The notes: generated from the letters alone by a model not told the origin. Counted from the stretch's first letter, positions 1-10,596 are shown. The stretch: 64,000 nucleotides of DNA from Limnohabitans sp. (GCF_030158565.1 NZ_JAOASQ010000023.1:62001-126000); one strand, 5' to 3'. Program-made: numbers and translations.

Positions 1-590
1 GCGGCCACGGCGCGGTAGGTCAGGCCAAAGCGGTCAAAAATCTTGCGGTAGGCCCCGGCCATCACCTGGTAGCTAGCCTTGGCGCTGACCATGTCGCGGT
101 CAAAGCTGTAGGCGTCTTTCATGGTGAATTCGCGGCCACGCATCAGGCCAAAGCGGGGGCGGCGCTCGTCGCGGAATTTGGTCTGGATTTGGTAGAAGTT
201 TTTGGGCAGCTGTTTGTAGCTGCGCACTTCCTGGCGCACCACATCGGTCACGACCTCTTCGCTGGTGGGCTGGATCACGAAGTCGCGGCCATGGCGGTCC
301 TTGATGCGCAAGAATTCGGGGCCCATCTTGTCAAAGCGGCCTGTTTCTTGCCACAGCTCGGCGGGCTGCACCACGGGCATGGTCATCTCGATGGCGCCTG
401 CGCGGTTCATCTCTTCGCGCACGATGGCTTCGACCTTGCGGATCACACGCAAACCCATGGGCATGTAGTTGTAAATGCCTGCGCCCAGCTTTTTGATCAT
501 GCCTGCGCGGGTCATCAGTTTGTGGCTGACGACTTCAGCGTCTGCAGGCGCTTCTTTGAGGGTGGAAATGAGGAATTGGGAAGCTTTCAT
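1..590 (-). CDS. proS: Prolyl-tRNA synthetase, N-terminal part (gene runs off the window)
   Basis: Charges tRNA-Pro with proline in the cytoplasm; class II aminoacyl-tRNA synthetase. About 196 N-terminal residues are visible, from ATG at 588-590 ([15 protein letters not shown]). The class II core is recognisable: the TSEE segment following FVIQP, and the motif 2 RDE in [20 protein letters not shown]. The C-terminal catalytic, editing and anticodon-binding parts lie beyond base 1. It is divergent from rppH, with about 100 bp between the start codons, the usual arrangement in Burkholderiales. No strong ribosome binding site is visible upstream of the ATG. The identity is secure; only completeness is limited by the window edge. 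Confidence 0.96.
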   Translation of the reverse strand, partial: MKASQFLISTLKEAPADAEVVSHKLMTRAGMIKKLGAGIYNYMPMGLRVIRKVEAIVREEMNRAGAIEMTMPVVQPAELWQETGRFDKMGPEFLRIKDRHGRDFVIQPTSEEVVTDVVRQEVRSYKQLPKNFYQIQTKFRDERRPRFGLMRGREFTMKDAYSFDRDMVSAKASYQVMAGAYRKIFDRFGLTYRAVA

Positions 591-689
591 CGCGGCACAC
601 TAACAAAACGGGGGAATCAGGGAAACATCCAAGAGCGAGCGCCAATGCGGCGTGCATAATGGACACAATTTAAAAATTTGAGGTTGATT

Positions 690-1307
690 ATGCTTGACCG
701 TGAAGGCTTTAGGCCGAACGTCGGCATCATTCTGCTCAACCAGAGAAACCAGGTTTTCTGGGGCAAGCGCATCAGGACCCACAGCTGGCAGTTTCCGCAA
801 GGCGGCATCGATCGGGGCGAAAGCCCTGAACAGGCCATGTTCCGTGAACTGCACGAAGAAGTGGGGCTCCACCCGGAGCATGTGCGCATCGTGGCCCGAA
901 CCCGTGACTGGTTGCGCTATGAGGTGCCAGACCGCTTCATCCGCAGGGATGCTCGCGGCTTTTACAAAGGCCAGAAACAGATCTGGTTCCTGCTGCAGAT
1001 GGTTACCCATGACCACCACTTGAACCTGCGCGCCACTGACCACCCGGAGTTCGATGCCTGGCGTTGGAACGACTATTGGGTGCCGCTGGATGTGGTCGTC
1101 GAGTTCAAGCGTGGTGTGTATGAAATGGCCTTGACCGAGCTGGCGCGGTTTCTGCCGCGCCAGGAGCGGCACAACCGCTACCTGCGTGGCGGTATGCGCG
1201 GCCCACGGGATGCCATGGACATGGACAACAGCCAAGCCGACCTGCAACCGCCCATGCACATGGAGTTGCCGCCGGGCGCGAGTTTCGATCCGAACCCGCA
1301 AGGTTGA
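690..1307 (+). CDS. rppH: RNA pyrophosphohydrolase RppH (Nudix)
   Basis: Removes pyrophosphate from the 5' triphosphate of mRNA and so starts RNase E-dependent decay. The protein starts [17 protein letters not shown], typical of RppH. The Nudix box GX5EX7REUXEEXGU spans about residues 39-60 ([20 protein letters not shown]). ATG at 690 was chosen because the family begins at MLDREG; an in-frame TTG at 678 would add MRLI, and GAGG lies about 6 bases before the ATG. At 205 residues it is about 30 longer than E. coli RppH; the tail past residue 160 is low-complexity, as in other betaproteobacteria. A strong bidirectional terminator follows at once. Confidence 0.95.
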   Translation: MLDREGFRPNVGIILLNQRNQVFWGKRIRTHSWQFPQGGIDRGESPEQAMFRELHEEVGLHPEHVRIVARTRDWLRYEVPDRFIRRDARGFYKGQKQIWFLLQMVTHDHHLNLRATDHPEFDAWRWNDYWVPLDVVVEFKRGVYEMALTELARFLPRQERHNRYLRGGMRGPRDAMDMDNSQADLQPPMHMELPPGASFDPNPQG

Positions 1308-1312
1308 ACAGC

Positions 1313-1339
1313 AAAAAGCCCGCGCAAGCGGGCTTTTTT
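1313..1339. terminator. Bidirectional intrinsic terminator between rppH and proB
   Basis: AAAAAGCCCGC-GCAA-GCGGGCTTTTTT: the GCCCGC/GCGGGC stem has A residues on the left and a T-run on the right, so it can terminate both rppH (+) and the convergent proB (-). Confidence 0.9.
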
Positions 1340-1359
1340 GTGGCTTCAGGCGCAGACCA

Positions 1360-2496
1360 TCAAAGGCTGAGGATCAGGTTGTCCCGGTGCACCATTTCCG
1401 GCTCGGCGGTGTAGCCCAGCAAGGCCTCGTAGTCGTGCGAGGGTTTGCGGCAGAGCAAGCGCGCTTCGGCACTGGCGTAGTTGGCCAGGCCACGGGCGAT
1501 TTCAGCACCCTGCTCATCGCGGATGGCGATCACATCACCACGCGAAAACTCACCCGCCACGCCCGTCATGCCAATCGGCAAAAGGCTCTTGCCTTCGGTC
1601 AGCACCTTGTGGGCCGCACCGGCATCCACCGTGACCGAGCCACGCAGCTGCAGGTGGTCAGCCATCCATTGTTTGCGGGCCTGCTGTTTGGCGGTTTGCG
1701 CCACCAGCAATGTGCCCATGTTGTCGCCCTGGCACAGGCGCAGCAAGGCATCGGGCTCACGGCCCCAGGCGATGACTGTGGATGCCCCTGACCCGGCTGC
1801 ACGCTTGGCCGCCAGGATCTTGGTGATCATGCCGCCTTTGCCAATGCTCGAACCTGCGCCACCGGCCATGGTCTCCAGCACCGGGTCGCCGGCACGGGCT
1901 TCGTGCACAAATGTCGCAGCAGGGTCTTTGCGCGGATCGGCGGTGTACAACCCCTTCTGATCGGTCAGGATGACCAGCAGATCGGCCTCCACCAGATTGG
2001 CCACCAAAGCACCCAAGGTGTCGTTGTCGCCAAACTTGATTTCATCGTTGACGACCGTGTCGTTCTCGTTGATCACCGGCAAGACGCGGTGCTGCAACAA
2101 GGTGAGCAAGGTGGAACGGGCATTGAGGTAACGCTCGCGGTCGGCCAGGTCGGCGTGCGTGAGCAGCACCTGGGCGCTGCCCATGCCGTTTTCGCGCAGC
2201 TTGGTTTCGTACATCTGCGCCAGGCCCATCTGGCCCACGGCAGCGGCGGCTTGCAAGGCTGGCACTTCGCTGGGGCGGGTGGTCCAGCCCAAGCGCTTCA
2301 TGCCTTCGGCGATCGCGCCGCTGGAGACCATGACCACCTCTTTGCCCTGGGCGCTGAGCAGCGCCATCTGGCGGCACCATTCTCCGATCGCGCCCTCGTC
2401 CAGTCCACGCCCTTCGTTCGTCACCAGGCTGGAGCCCACTTTGACAACGATGCGACGGGCATCGCGCAACAGGGTGGAGACGGCTGCAGAAGTCAT
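1360..2496 (-). CDS. proB: Glutamate 5-kinase
   Basis: First step of proline synthesis: ATP-dependent phosphorylation of glutamate to glutamyl-5-phosphate. The 378-residue protein has an amino-acid kinase domain (about residues 14-265, opening [16 protein letters not shown], with [16 protein letters not shown] and the substrate-loop region INENDTV) and a C-terminal PUA domain (about 285-370, [21 protein letters not shown]). Length matches E. coli ProB (367). It lies 58 bp downstream of obgE on the same strand, the common beta/gammaproteobacterial order. proA is not adjacent. Confidence 0.97.
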   Translation of the reverse strand: MTSAAVSTLLRDARRIVVKVGSSLVTNEGRGLDEGAIGEWCRQMALLSAQGKEVVMVSSGAIAEGMKRLGWTTRPSEVPALQAAAAVGQMGLAQMYETKLRENGMGSAQVLLTHADLADRERYLNARSTLLTLLQHRVLPVINENDTVVNDEIKFGDNDTLGALVANLVEADLLVILTDQKGLYTADPRKDPAATFVHEARAGDPVLETMAGGAGSSIGKGGMITKILAAKRAAGSGASTVIAWGREPDALLRLCQGDNMGTLLVAQTAKQQARKQWMADHLQLRGSVTVDAGAAHKVLTEGKSLLPIGMTGVAGEFSRGDVIAIRDEQGAEIARGLANYASAEARLLCRKPSHDYEALLGYTAEPEMVHRDNLILSL

Positions 2497-2554
2497 GCTG
2501 GGATTTACTGTGCGTGAAGGACAGGGGGCGAAAGTTTCGGCTCAGGCCGCCAAC

Positions 2555-3703
<1,149 letters not shown>

Positions 3704-3733
3704 TCACTGTCAAAAGATCAGCAGTCCAGAATG

Positions 3734-3758
3734 CGAAAAGCCCCGGCTTGCGGGGCTC
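3734..3758 (-). terminator. Intrinsic terminator or attenuator between rpmA and obgE
   Basis: Read on the minus strand: GAGCCCCG-CAAG-CCGGGGCTTTTCG, an 8-bp GC-rich stem followed by four T residues. It sits after rpmA and before obgE and should reduce read-through into obgE-proB. Confidence 0.75.
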
Positions 3759-3782
3759 CTCTTCGCCATGGGCGAGACAGGC

Positions 3783-4043
3783 TTAAACAGCCGGTGTCAC
3801 GTTGACCATGTGCTTGCTGAGCTCACCTTTGGTGGAGAACGACACGTGGCCGTCCACCAGGGCAAACAAAGTGTGGTCTTTGCCGATGCCGACGTTGTTG
3901 CCAGCATGGAACTTGGTGCCACGTTGACGAACGATGATCGAGCCAGCGCTGATCAGTTCACCACCGAAAGCCTTGACACCGAGCATTTTTGGCTTGGAAT
4001 CACGACCGTTGCGCGTAGAGCCGCCGCCTTTTTTCTGTGCCAT
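3783..4043 (-). CDS. rpmA: 50S ribosomal protein L27
   Basis: Component of the large ribosomal subunit whose N-terminal tail reaches the peptidyl transferase centre. The 86-residue protein opens [19 protein letters not shown], the canonical L27 start, followed by [20 protein letters not shown]. It lies 12 bp downstream of rplU and is co-transcribed with it. Confidence 0.98.
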   Translation of the reverse strand: MAQKKGGGSTRNGRDSKPKMLGVKAFGGELISAGSIIVRQRGTKFHAGNNVGIGKDHTLFALVDGHVSFSTKGELSKHMVNVTPAV

Positions 4044-4055
4044 GACCTATTCTCC

Positions 4056-4367
4056 TCAGGCAGCGATCGCACCGATTTGCAGTTCGGTGAACTGCTGGCG
4101 GTGACCCTGACGTTTCTGATAGTGCTTGCGACGGCGCATCTTGAAGATGTGCACTTTGTCGTGCTTGCCATGAGCCACCACGGTGGCTTTGACTGTGGCG
4201 CCGGACACCAGGGGCGTGCCGATCTTCAGTTCGGCGCCGGTTCCGACGGCCAAAACTTGATCAATCACGATTTCCTGGCCAACGTCCGCAGCAATCTGTT
4301 CTACTTTAATTTTTTCGCCAGCGACAACACGATACTGTTTGCCACCGGTTTTTATGACCGCGTACAT
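4056..4367 (-). CDS. rplU: 50S ribosomal protein L21
   Basis: Binds 23S rRNA in the large subunit. The 103-residue protein starts [14 protein letters not shown], the invariant L21 N-terminus, so ATG at 4365-4367 is preferred; an upstream in-frame start (4397) would add [10 protein letters not shown], which the family lacks. The C-terminal [19 protein letters not shown] is typical. An AAGAGG Shine-Dalgarno precedes the ATG. First gene of the rplU-rpmA-(obgE-proB) unit, transcribed from the promoter at 4422-4451. Confidence 0.98.
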   Translation of the reverse strand: MYAVIKTGGKQYRVVAGEKIKVEQIAADVGQEIVIDQVLAVGTGAELKIGTPLVSGATVKATVVAHGKHDKVHIFKMRRRKHYQKRQGHRQQFTELQIGAIAA

Positions 4368-4421
4368 AAATGACCTCTTTTGAATGGAAGTTTCCAAGGG
4401 CTGATCCCCAAGGAACCGAAG

Positions 4422-4451
4422 ATTTTAGCACGGTCTGACCACCCCTTGCAA
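4422..4451 (-). promoter_or_regulatory. Sigma-70 promoter of rplU-rpmA
   Basis: On the minus strand: -35 TTGCAA, 18-bp spacer, -10 TAAAAT. The predicted start is near 4415, giving a leader of about 48 nt before rplU. Confidence 0.6.
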
Positions 4452-4503
4452 ACAGGCAGATCATCAAGGTGAGCCGCGCCAGCGGCACGTCATGGGCTGT
4501 CCC

Positions 4504-4509
4504 TATAAT
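4504..4509 (+). promoter_or_regulatory. Consensus -10 element (TATAAT) of ispB
   Basis: A perfect TATAAT with a poor -35. The predicted start is near 4516, which places the ispB start codon 25-60 nt downstream. The promoter is back-to-back with the rplU promoter. Confidence 0.5.
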
Positions 4510-4576
4510 CAGCGCCAGTTTCCATCCATTTTCCTGACCCGTGTGCCTGAGCACGGGCCCTTGCCGGATTGCCCAC

Positions 4577-5560
4577 TTGTCTGCCTCCGAAAACAGCACC
4601 GCAGCCGTCCTCACCCTGGTCGCCCCCGACATGGCCGAGGTGGACCGTGTCATCGCCCAGCGCCTGGATTCGGGCGTGCCCTTGGTCGGCGAGGTTGCCA
4701 AGTACATCATTTCGGCCGGTGGCAAGCGCCTGCGCCCTGTTTTGCTGCTGCTGAGCTGCGGCGCCCTGGGCTATACCGGCACCCAGCGTCACAACCTGGC
4801 TGCAGTGGTCGAATTCATCCACACCGCCACCTTGTTGCACGACGATGTGGTCGACGAGTCGACACTGCGCCGCGGACGCCCGACGGCCAATGAAAGCTTT
4901 GGCAACCCGGCCAGCGTGCTGGTGGGGGACTTTTTGTATTCACGCGCTTTCCAGATGATGGTGGACGCGGACAACATGCGCGTCATGCAGACATTGGCAG
5001 ATGCCACCAATGTGATCGCCGAAGGCGAAGTGCTGCAATTGATGAACATGCACGACGCCTCGCTCGACGAAGAAGGCTATTTGCGGGTCATCCGCTCCAA
5101 AACCGCCAAACTGTTCGAGGCCAGCGCCCGCCTGGGTGCCATTCTGGCGGGCAGCCCAGCCGACATTGAGGCCGCTTGCGCCAACTACGGCCAGGCCCTG
5201 GGCACCGCCTTTCAGGTCATCGACGACGTGCTGGACTACGACGGCAATGCCTCCGAAATGGGCAAGAACCTGGGCGACGACCTGCGCGAAGGCAAAGCGA
5301 CCTTGCCCTTGATTTTGGCCATGCAAAAAGGCACGCCCGCACAAAGCCAAACTGTGCGCGAAGCCATCGAAACCGGCAGCGTGGAACGCTTGAACGAGAT
5401 AGTGGCCATTGTTCGCGAGACGGGCGCCCTGGAAGCCACCCGCGACGCTGCAGCGGCAGAGGCCCAACGCGCCATCCATGCCGCCATGCAGCTGCCTGAC
5501 AACGCGCACCGCCAAGCCATGGTGGTGCTGGCGTCGCAACTGCTCACCCGCCGGACCTGA
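4577..5560 (+). CDS. ispB: Octaprenyl diphosphate synthase (trans-polyprenyl synthase)
   Basis: Elongates farnesyl diphosphate with IPP to make the ubiquinone side chain. Diagnostic motifs are GKRLRP (IPP binding), the first Asp-rich motif DDVVD in HDDVVDESTLRRGRPTANE, and the second in FQVIDDVLDY. The start is uncertain. No ATG lies upstream of the conserved region; TTG at 4577 (SASENSTAAVL) gives 327 residues, close to E. coli IspB (323), while GTG at 4541 would add 12 residues of unlikely composition. Divergent from rplU as in E. coli. Chain length cannot be read from sequence. Confidence 0.93.
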   Translation: MSASENSTAAVLTLVAPDMAEVDRVIAQRLDSGVPLVGEVAKYIISAGGKRLRPVLLLLSCGALGYTGTQRHNLAAVVEFIHTATLLHDDVVDESTLRRGRPTANESFGNPASVLVGDFLYSRAFQMMVDADNMRVMQTLADATNVIAEGEVLQLMNMHDASLDEEGYLRVIRSKTAKLFEASARLGAILAGSPADIEAACANYGQALGTAFQVIDDVLDYDGNASEMGKNLGDDLREGKATLPLILAMQKGTPAQSQTVREAIETGSVERLNEIVAIVRETGALEATRDAAAAEAQRAIHAAMQLPDNAHRQAMVVLASQLLTRRT

Positions 5561-5583
5561 GCGACAAGCGCTTGACCCATCCA

Positions 5584-5607
5584 GCCGCTGAATTCAGCGG
5601 CTTTTTT
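5584..5607 (+). terminator. Intrinsic terminator after ispB
   Basis: GCCGCTGAATTCAGCGGC, a perfect palindromic stem, followed by TTTTTT. Confidence 0.9.
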
Positions 5608-5693
5608 GTTTCTGCGCACCAAGCAGGATTTACAAAACAGCCTGCACGGACCATCATCCGCATACAGAGGTATTCAATACCCAGGGAGGAGAC

Positions 5694-6920
5694 ATGGCAG
5701 AAGTGAACACCCGGATGGGCAATGGCCAAAGCGAAGACGCGCCTGTGGTCCAGTACGTACAGCAGTTGCTGGAGCAGGCGGTGGCGATTCAGGCCTCAGA
5801 TTTGCACTTCGAGCCTTACGAACACCACTACCGCGTGCGCATGCGGGTGGATGGTCAATTGCGCGAAATGGCCACGCCCCCGATGGCCCTCAAGGACAGA
5901 CTGGCCTCACGGATCAAGGTGTTGTCACGCCTGGACATCGCTGAAAAAAGATTGCCCCAAGACGGGCGCATGAAACTGCTGCTGCCCAGCGGGCGGGAGA
6001 TCGATCTGCGTGTCAGCACGCTGCCCACCTTGTTTGGCGAGAAGCTGGTGATTCGTGTGCTGGATTCACAGCAAGTCCAGCTGGATTTGAGGCAACTGGG
6101 CTACGAACCAGAGGACTTGAACCGACTGATGGATGCAGTCCGTATGCCCCACGGCATGGTGCTGGTCACCGGTCCGACAGGCTCGGGCAAAACCCAGTCC
6201 TTGTATGCCTGCCTGAACCTGCTCAACACCGCAGAGGTCAACATTGCAACCGTGGAAGACCCCTGCGAAATCCAGCTGCAAGGCGTCAACCAGGTCAATG
6301 TGCAGGACAAGCCAGGGCTGACGTTTGCGGTGGCGCTGCGGGCGTTCTTGCGACAAGACCCCGATATCCTGATGGTGGGTGAAATCCGCGATCTGGAAAC
6401 CGCCAACATCGCCGTGCAGGCCGCCCAAACCGGCCACTTGGTGCTGTCCACTTTGCACACCAACGATGCGCCCAGCACCTTGGTGCGGCTGCGCAACATG
6501 GGCACGGCCACCTACAACATCGCCGCCAGCGTGACGCTGATCACCGCTCAGCGCTTGGTGCGCCGACTGTGCCCGCATTGCAAACAAGCCATCAAACTGC
6601 CGGCCGATGCACTGCGGCAGGCCGGTTTGCCAGACAAACTGTTGAACACGGACACCCTCGAGGCGTGCGCACCCCAAGGGTGCGCACGTTGCCACAAAGG
6701 TTTTGCGGGACGGATCGGCATTTTTCAGGTCATGCCCATGAGCGCCGCCATGCAAGCACTGGTCCTCTGCGAGGCTGGCACGCCGGCCTTGGCCCTGCAA
6801 GCACAGCGCGAAGGCGTGGCCAGTCTTCGCCAAGCAGGTCTGCGCAAAGTCTTGCAAGGCATCACCTCGCTGGATGAGGTGCTGGCAGCCACGCCAGATG
6901 ACATCCGGGATGCGCCATGA
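5694..6920 (+). CDS. pilB: PilB/GspE-family assembly ATPase, short form lacking the N1 domain
   Basis: Hexameric ATPase that drives type IV pilus (or related type II) assembly at the inner membrane. Visible motifs: Walker A GPTGSGKT (160-167), Asp box around EDPCE (189-193), Walker B ILMVGEIRD (225-233), a His-box GHLVLSTLHTND (247-258), and the zinc pair CPHC (293-296) with a second CARC near 330. ATG at 5694 follows an AGGGAGGAG site. At 408 residues it is about 160 shorter than typical PilB; it starts directly at the N2 domain and lacks the MshE-N/N1 region. It overlaps pilC by 4 bp. A GspE/PulE name would be equally fair. Confidence 0.9.
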   Translation: MAEVNTRMGNGQSEDAPVVQYVQQLLEQAVAIQASDLHFEPYEHHYRVRMRVDGQLREMATPPMALKDRLASRIKVLSRLDIAEKRLPQDGRMKLLLPSGREIDLRVSTLPTLFGEKLVIRVLDSQQVQLDLRQLGYEPEDLNRLMDAVRMPHGMVLVTGPTGSGKTQSLYACLNLLNTAEVNIATVEDPCEIQLQGVNQVNVQDKPGLTFAVALRAFLRQDPDILMVGEIRDLETANIAVQAAQTGHLVLSTLHTNDAPSTLVRLRNMGTATYNIAASVTLITAQRLVRRLCPHCKQAIKLPADALRQAGLPDKLLNTDTLEACAPQGCARCHKGFAGRIGIFQVMPMSAAMQALVLCEAGTPALALQAQREGVASLRQAGLRKVLQGITSLDEVLAATPDDIRDAP

Positions 6921-8113
6921 AAACGCCCGTGACATTTTTGTGGAAAGCCCATGACGACGCGGGCCGGGCAGCGCAAGGCAAGATCCAGGCGGCCAACGCT
7001 GCACTGGCGCAAGCCCTGTTGCGTCGACAAGGCTGGCAAGAGATACAACTGCAGCGCCTTTGGTGGAACACGGCTTCCCGCGTGCGCACACGCGATGTGG
7101 CACAAATGACCCGCCAACTGGCCGCCTTGCTCAAAGCAGGTGTGCCTTTGCTGCAATCCCTGCACATGCTCTCGCGCAGCCTGCCATCGGCTGCGCTGAC
7201 CGAGGTGGTCCAAGCGGTGCAAAACGACGTGGCCGCAGGCCAGTCACTGCACGCCGCTTTGGCGCAACACCCAAACCACTTTAGCGGGCTGTACATCAGC
7301 ATGGTGCAAGCGGGCGAGTCTGCCGGCATTCTGGACACCTTGATGGAGCGCCTGGCCAGCACGCTCGAAAAGAACGAGGCCCTGCGCTCTCGGGTGCGTT
7401 CGGCCTTGACTTACCCCTTGGCCGTGATGGTGATCGCCTCGGCCGTGCTGGTGATGATTTTGGTGTTCGTGGTGCCGGTGTTTCAAGATGTGTTCAAAAG
7501 CTTTGGCGCCGAACTGCCTTTGGCCACGCAATGGGTGGTCGCACTCAGCAAGGGTTTGAGTGCCTCAGGGCCTGCGGCCTTGCTGCTCACAGCACTGGGG
7601 ATTGGACTGTGGCAAAAACCATCCCCCGGTCAGTCTGCAGCGCAGCGCTGGCTCAGCCGCAGCTTGCTCAAGGCACCCTTGCTGGGCGCCTTGATCCAAA
7701 GTGCCGTGGTGGCTCGCTGGACACAAACCCTGTCGGCACTGCTGGCCGCTGGCGTGCCTTTAACCGAAGCTTTGGGGCCTGTGGCACAAGCGTGCGATCA
7801 TCCTGTTTTTGCACGCACCACCGAACAACTGCAGCGGCAAGTGGCCCAAGGCAGCAGCCTGAGCGAGGCCATGGCCCAAAGCAGCCGTTTTCCACCCATG
7901 ATCGTGCAGTTGTGCAACACCGGAGAAGAGACGGGATCAATGGACAAATTATTGGCCAGGGCCGGCAACCTGATGGAAACCGAACTGGACGACCGCATCA
8001 ACGCGCTGACGAGCTTGCTGGAGCCACTCATCATTGTGGTGCTGGGTGGTCTGATTGGCGGTATTCTGGTCGCCATGTATTTGCCCATTTTTCGGCTTGG
8101 CCAGGTGTTTTGA
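6917..8113 (+). CDS. pilC: Type IV pilus inner-membrane platform protein PilC (GspF family)
   Basis: Polytopic inner-membrane platform that couples the assembly ATPase to pilin addition. The 398 residues hold two tandem GspF domains: the first about 68-190 (MTRQLAALLKAGVPLLQSLHML), the second about 270-390 (TQTLSALLAAGVPLTEAL). There are three hydrophobic helices, near 167-190, 215-232 and 370-390. ATGA overlap with pilB indicates translational coupling; pilD starts 1 bp after its stop. Confidence 0.95.
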   Translation: MKTPVTFLWKAHDDAGRAAQGKIQAANAALAQALLRRQGWQEIQLQRLWWNTASRVRTRDVAQMTRQLAALLKAGVPLLQSLHMLSRSLPSAALTEVVQAVQNDVAAGQSLHAALAQHPNHFSGLYISMVQAGESAGILDTLMERLASTLEKNEALRSRVRSALTYPLAVMVIASAVLVMILVFVVPVFQDVFKSFGAELPLATQWVVALSKGLSASGPAALLLTALGIGLWQKPSPGQSAAQRWLSRSLLKAPLLGALIQSAVVARWTQTLSALLAAGVPLTEALGPVAQACDHPVFARTTEQLQRQVAQGSSLSEAMAQSSRFPPMIVQLCNTGEETGSMDKLLARAGNLMETELDDRINALTSLLEPLIIVVLGGLIGGILVAMYLPIFRLGQVF

Positions 8114-8114
8114 T

Positions 8115-8951
8115 ATGCCCTTCGAACTGTTGACATGGTTGCCGATCGGCCTGCTGGGGCTGGCCGTCGGCAGCTTCTTGAACGTGGTGATCCACCGCCT
8201 GCCCCGCATGCTGCAAGCCCAATGGGCCGCTGAAGCACTGGCGCACGAAAGCCAACCAGAAACCGAAGACCGACGCCCAAGCTACAACCTGTCTTGGCCA
8301 GGGTCTCACTGCCCCCATTGCCACACCGCCTTGCGCTGGTCAGACAACATCCCCGTCCTCAGCTACCTTTGGCTGCGCGGGCACTGCAGGCAGTGTCGGG
8401 GCGTCATCAGTTGGCGCTACCCCGCCATCGAGTTGTTGACCTGCGCCCTGTTCGTGTGGAGTGTGGCCACGCATGGGGTGAGCGCCAGTGCCTTGGCGTG
8501 GGCTGGCTTTGCCTCGGCCTTGGTGGCTTTGGCGGCCATTGATGCCGACACCCACTTGCTGCCCGATGCCATCACACAACCCTTGGTGTGGGCCGGCTTG
8601 CTGGCCGCCAGCGGGCACCTCAGCGGACAGACCTTGAGCGATGCGTTGTGGGGCGCGGTCGCAGGCTATCTGTTTTTATGGACGGTGTACTGGCTGTTCA
8701 AACTGCTGACCGGCAAGGAGGGCATGGGCCAGGGCGACTTCAAACTGCTGGCCGCCCTGGGTGCCTGGCTGGGCTGGCCTGCGCTGGTCTCACTGGTGCT
8801 GATCGCCTCGCTCACGGGACTGACAGGGGGACTGGTCTTGCGTGCACGTCATCGGCTGAGCGAAGACGGCTATATTCCGTTTGGACCTTTTTTGGCTTTG
8901 GCCGGTTTGTGGGTCATGGCTTGGGGCCCCTTGCCTGGCTTGCACCTTTAA
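8115..8951 (+). CDS. pilD: Prepilin peptidase / N-methyltransferase PilD
   Basis: Inner-membrane aspartyl protease that cleaves the prepilin leader and methylates the new N-terminus. Start ATG at 8115 directly after the pilC stop. Two CxxC pairs (C66/C69 and C91/C94) form the N-terminal zinc-binding cytoplasmic loop. Catalytic aspartates are visible in AAIDADTHLLPD (D143) and GMGQGDFKLLAALGAW (D208). The 278 residues with about seven or eight hydrophobic segments fit the family. Confidence 0.96.
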   Translation: MPFELLTWLPIGLLGLAVGSFLNVVIHRLPRMLQAQWAAEALAHESQPETEDRRPSYNLSWPGSHCPHCHTALRWSDNIPVLSYLWLRGHCRQCRGVISWRYPAIELLTCALFVWSVATHGVSASALAWAGFASALVALAAIDADTHLLPDAITQPLVWAGLLAASGHLSGQTLSDALWGAVAGYLFLWTVYWLFKLLTGKEGMGQGDFKLLAALGAWLGWPALVSLVLIASLTGLTGGLVLRARHRLSEDGYIPFGPFLALAGLWVMAWGPLPGLHL

Positions 8952-8954
8952 AAC

Positions 8955-9572
8955 ATGAACTCAAAACGCATTTGGCGCCTCGGCCTGACCGGTGGCATCG
9001 GCAGTGGCAAAAGCACCGTGGCGGGCATGCTGGCGGCACGAGGTGCTGCCGTGATCGATGCGGACGCGATCTCTCGCAGCGTTACAGCACCCGGCGGACA
9101 GGCCATCGCTGCGATTGCCGCAACCTTTGGCGCCCACATGGTGGGGGCCGATGGTGCCATGGACCGGCAAGCGATGCGCGAGCGCATCTTCCAGGACCAC
9201 GCGGCCAAACGCCAGCTTGAAGCCATCATTCACCCCTTGGTCAGCCAAATCACTGCCGAGCGGACCCAAAACGCTTTGGACCATGGCCACCGCTGTCTGG
9301 TGTTTGACGTGCCACTGCTGGTGGAGTCGGGCGAACGCTGGCGCCGCCAAGTCGACCGGGTGATGGTGGTCGACTGCGATGTCTCCACCCAGCAGCAACG
9401 CGTCATGGCACGCAACGGACTGCCCGCGCAAGAAATCGACCGGATCATCGCCCAACAAGCGAGTCGCGCGCAGCGTCTGAGCTGCGCCGACATCGTGATC
9501 GTGAACCAAAGCATGAACTTGCTTGAATTAGAGGCGCAAATCTCTCAAGTGGCCGCTGACTTCGGGCTATGA
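8955..9572 (+). CDS. coaE: Dephospho-CoA kinase
   Basis: Last step of coenzyme A synthesis: phosphorylates the ribose 3'-OH of dephospho-CoA. 205 residues; P-loop GGIGSGKST at 13-21, DADAISR near 36, and the CoaE-typical FDVPLLVESG near 116. It follows pilD by 3 bp, the classical pilBCD-coaE-zapD-yacG order. Confidence 0.97.
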   Translation: MNSKRIWRLGLTGGIGSGKSTVAGMLAARGAAVIDADAISRSVTAPGGQAIAAIAATFGAHMVGADGAMDRQAMRERIFQDHAAKRQLEAIIHPLVSQITAERTQNALDHGHRCLVFDVPLLVESGERWRRQVDRVMVVDCDVSTQQQRVMARNGLPAQEIDRIIAQQASRAQRLSCADIVIVNQSMNLLELEAQISQVAADFGL

Positions 9573-9594
9573 TTGCGGCACTGGAAAATGCCGC

Positions 9595-10350
9595 GTGATA
9601 CTGTACGAATACCCCTTCAACGAACGCATCCGCACCTATTTGCGCTTGCAGCAATTGTTCAACCGCTTTGGCCAATTGATGGCCCGCAGCGAAGCGGTTG
9701 ACCACCACTTCGCACTGACCACCTTGTTCGAGATCATCGAGGTGGCTTCGCGCTCCGAACTCAAATCGGACGTACTCAAAGACCTCGAGCGTCAAAAGCA
9801 GCTCTACAACGGGTACCGGGGCAATCCCGCCATTTCTGAACAAGCACTGGACGGACTGATCGCCCAGCTTGACGAGCACTTTGAAGCGCTCAACGAAGTC
9901 AGCGGCAAGATCGGCATGGGCCTGAGCGACAACGATTTCCTGATGTCTTTGCGCAGCCGTGTGGTCATCCCCGGCGGCACCTGCGAATTCGACCTGCCCG
10001 CATACCACGCCTGGCAACACCACGATGCCAGCAGCCGCAGCGCTGATCTGAGCCTGTGGAGCGCCCCGTTTGTGCCTTTGGCCCAAACCATCCAGTTGCT
10101 CTTGAAAATGCTGCGCGAATCAGGGGCCAGCCAAAAAGTCATGGCCACCGCCGGTCAGTTGCAACAGAACTTGCCGCAGGGGCGCACATTCCAGCTGTTG
10201 CGCCTGAAAATCGATCCGGCATTGAACATCACCCCCGAAATCAGCTGCAACCGCCTGCTGGTGGTGATCCGCATGATGCAGCAGCAAAGCGATGGCCGCC
10301 TGGTGGCCACCGCAGAAGATGTGCCTTTTGAGATGTCTTTGTGCGCATGA
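9595..10350 (+). CDS. zapD: Cell division protein ZapD
   Basis: FtsZ-binding protein that bundles protofilaments and stabilises the Z ring. GTG start at 9595: ILYEYPFNERIRTYLRLQ is the conserved ZapD N-terminus. 251 residues, matching E. coli ZapD (247), with the conserved LMSLRSRVVIPGGTCEFDLP segment near 120. Its stop overlaps the yacG start (ATGA). Confidence 0.95.
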   Translation: MILYEYPFNERIRTYLRLQQLFNRFGQLMARSEAVDHHFALTTLFEIIEVASRSELKSDVLKDLERQKQLYNGYRGNPAISEQALDGLIAQLDEHFEALNEVSGKIGMGLSDNDFLMSLRSRVVIPGGTCEFDLPAYHAWQHHDASSRSADLSLWSAPFVPLAQTIQLLLKMLRESGASQKVMATAGQLQQNLPQGRTFQLLRLKIDPALNITPEISCNRLLVVIRMMQQQSDGRLVATAEDVPFEMSLCA

Positions 10351-10562
10351 GCGACGCCCAGCAACCCACACCAATCAAGCCCCGCCAAGTCCGCTGCCCC
10401 GGCTGCGCAGGCCTGAGCCTTTACAGCAGCGCCAACCCTTACCGCCCGTTTTGCAGCGCCCGCTGCAAAGGTGTGGACTTGGGCGCCTGGGCCAGCGAAG
10501 AATTCCGTGTGCCCGAAGACACCCCACCGGATGATGATTTCGGCGACCCGAGACTGCAATGA
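10347..10562 (+). CDS. yacG: DNA gyrase inhibitor YacG (zinc-binding)
   Basis: Small zinc protein that binds GyrB and inhibits gyrase. 71 residues from ATG 10347 (MSDAQQPTPIK), overlapping the zapD stop. The four zinc ligands are CPGC and FCSARC; the family signature SARCKGVDLGAW is present, followed by an acidic tail (EDTPPDDDFGD). A GTG two codons upstream is possible. Confidence 0.94.
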   Translation: MSDAQQPTPIKPRQVRCPGCAGLSLYSSANPYRPFCSARCKGVDLGAWASEEFRVPEDTPPDDDFGDPRLQ

Positions 10563-10596
10563 AGCGCTGATGCCTGCTTTTTCTGCAGGCCCCAAT

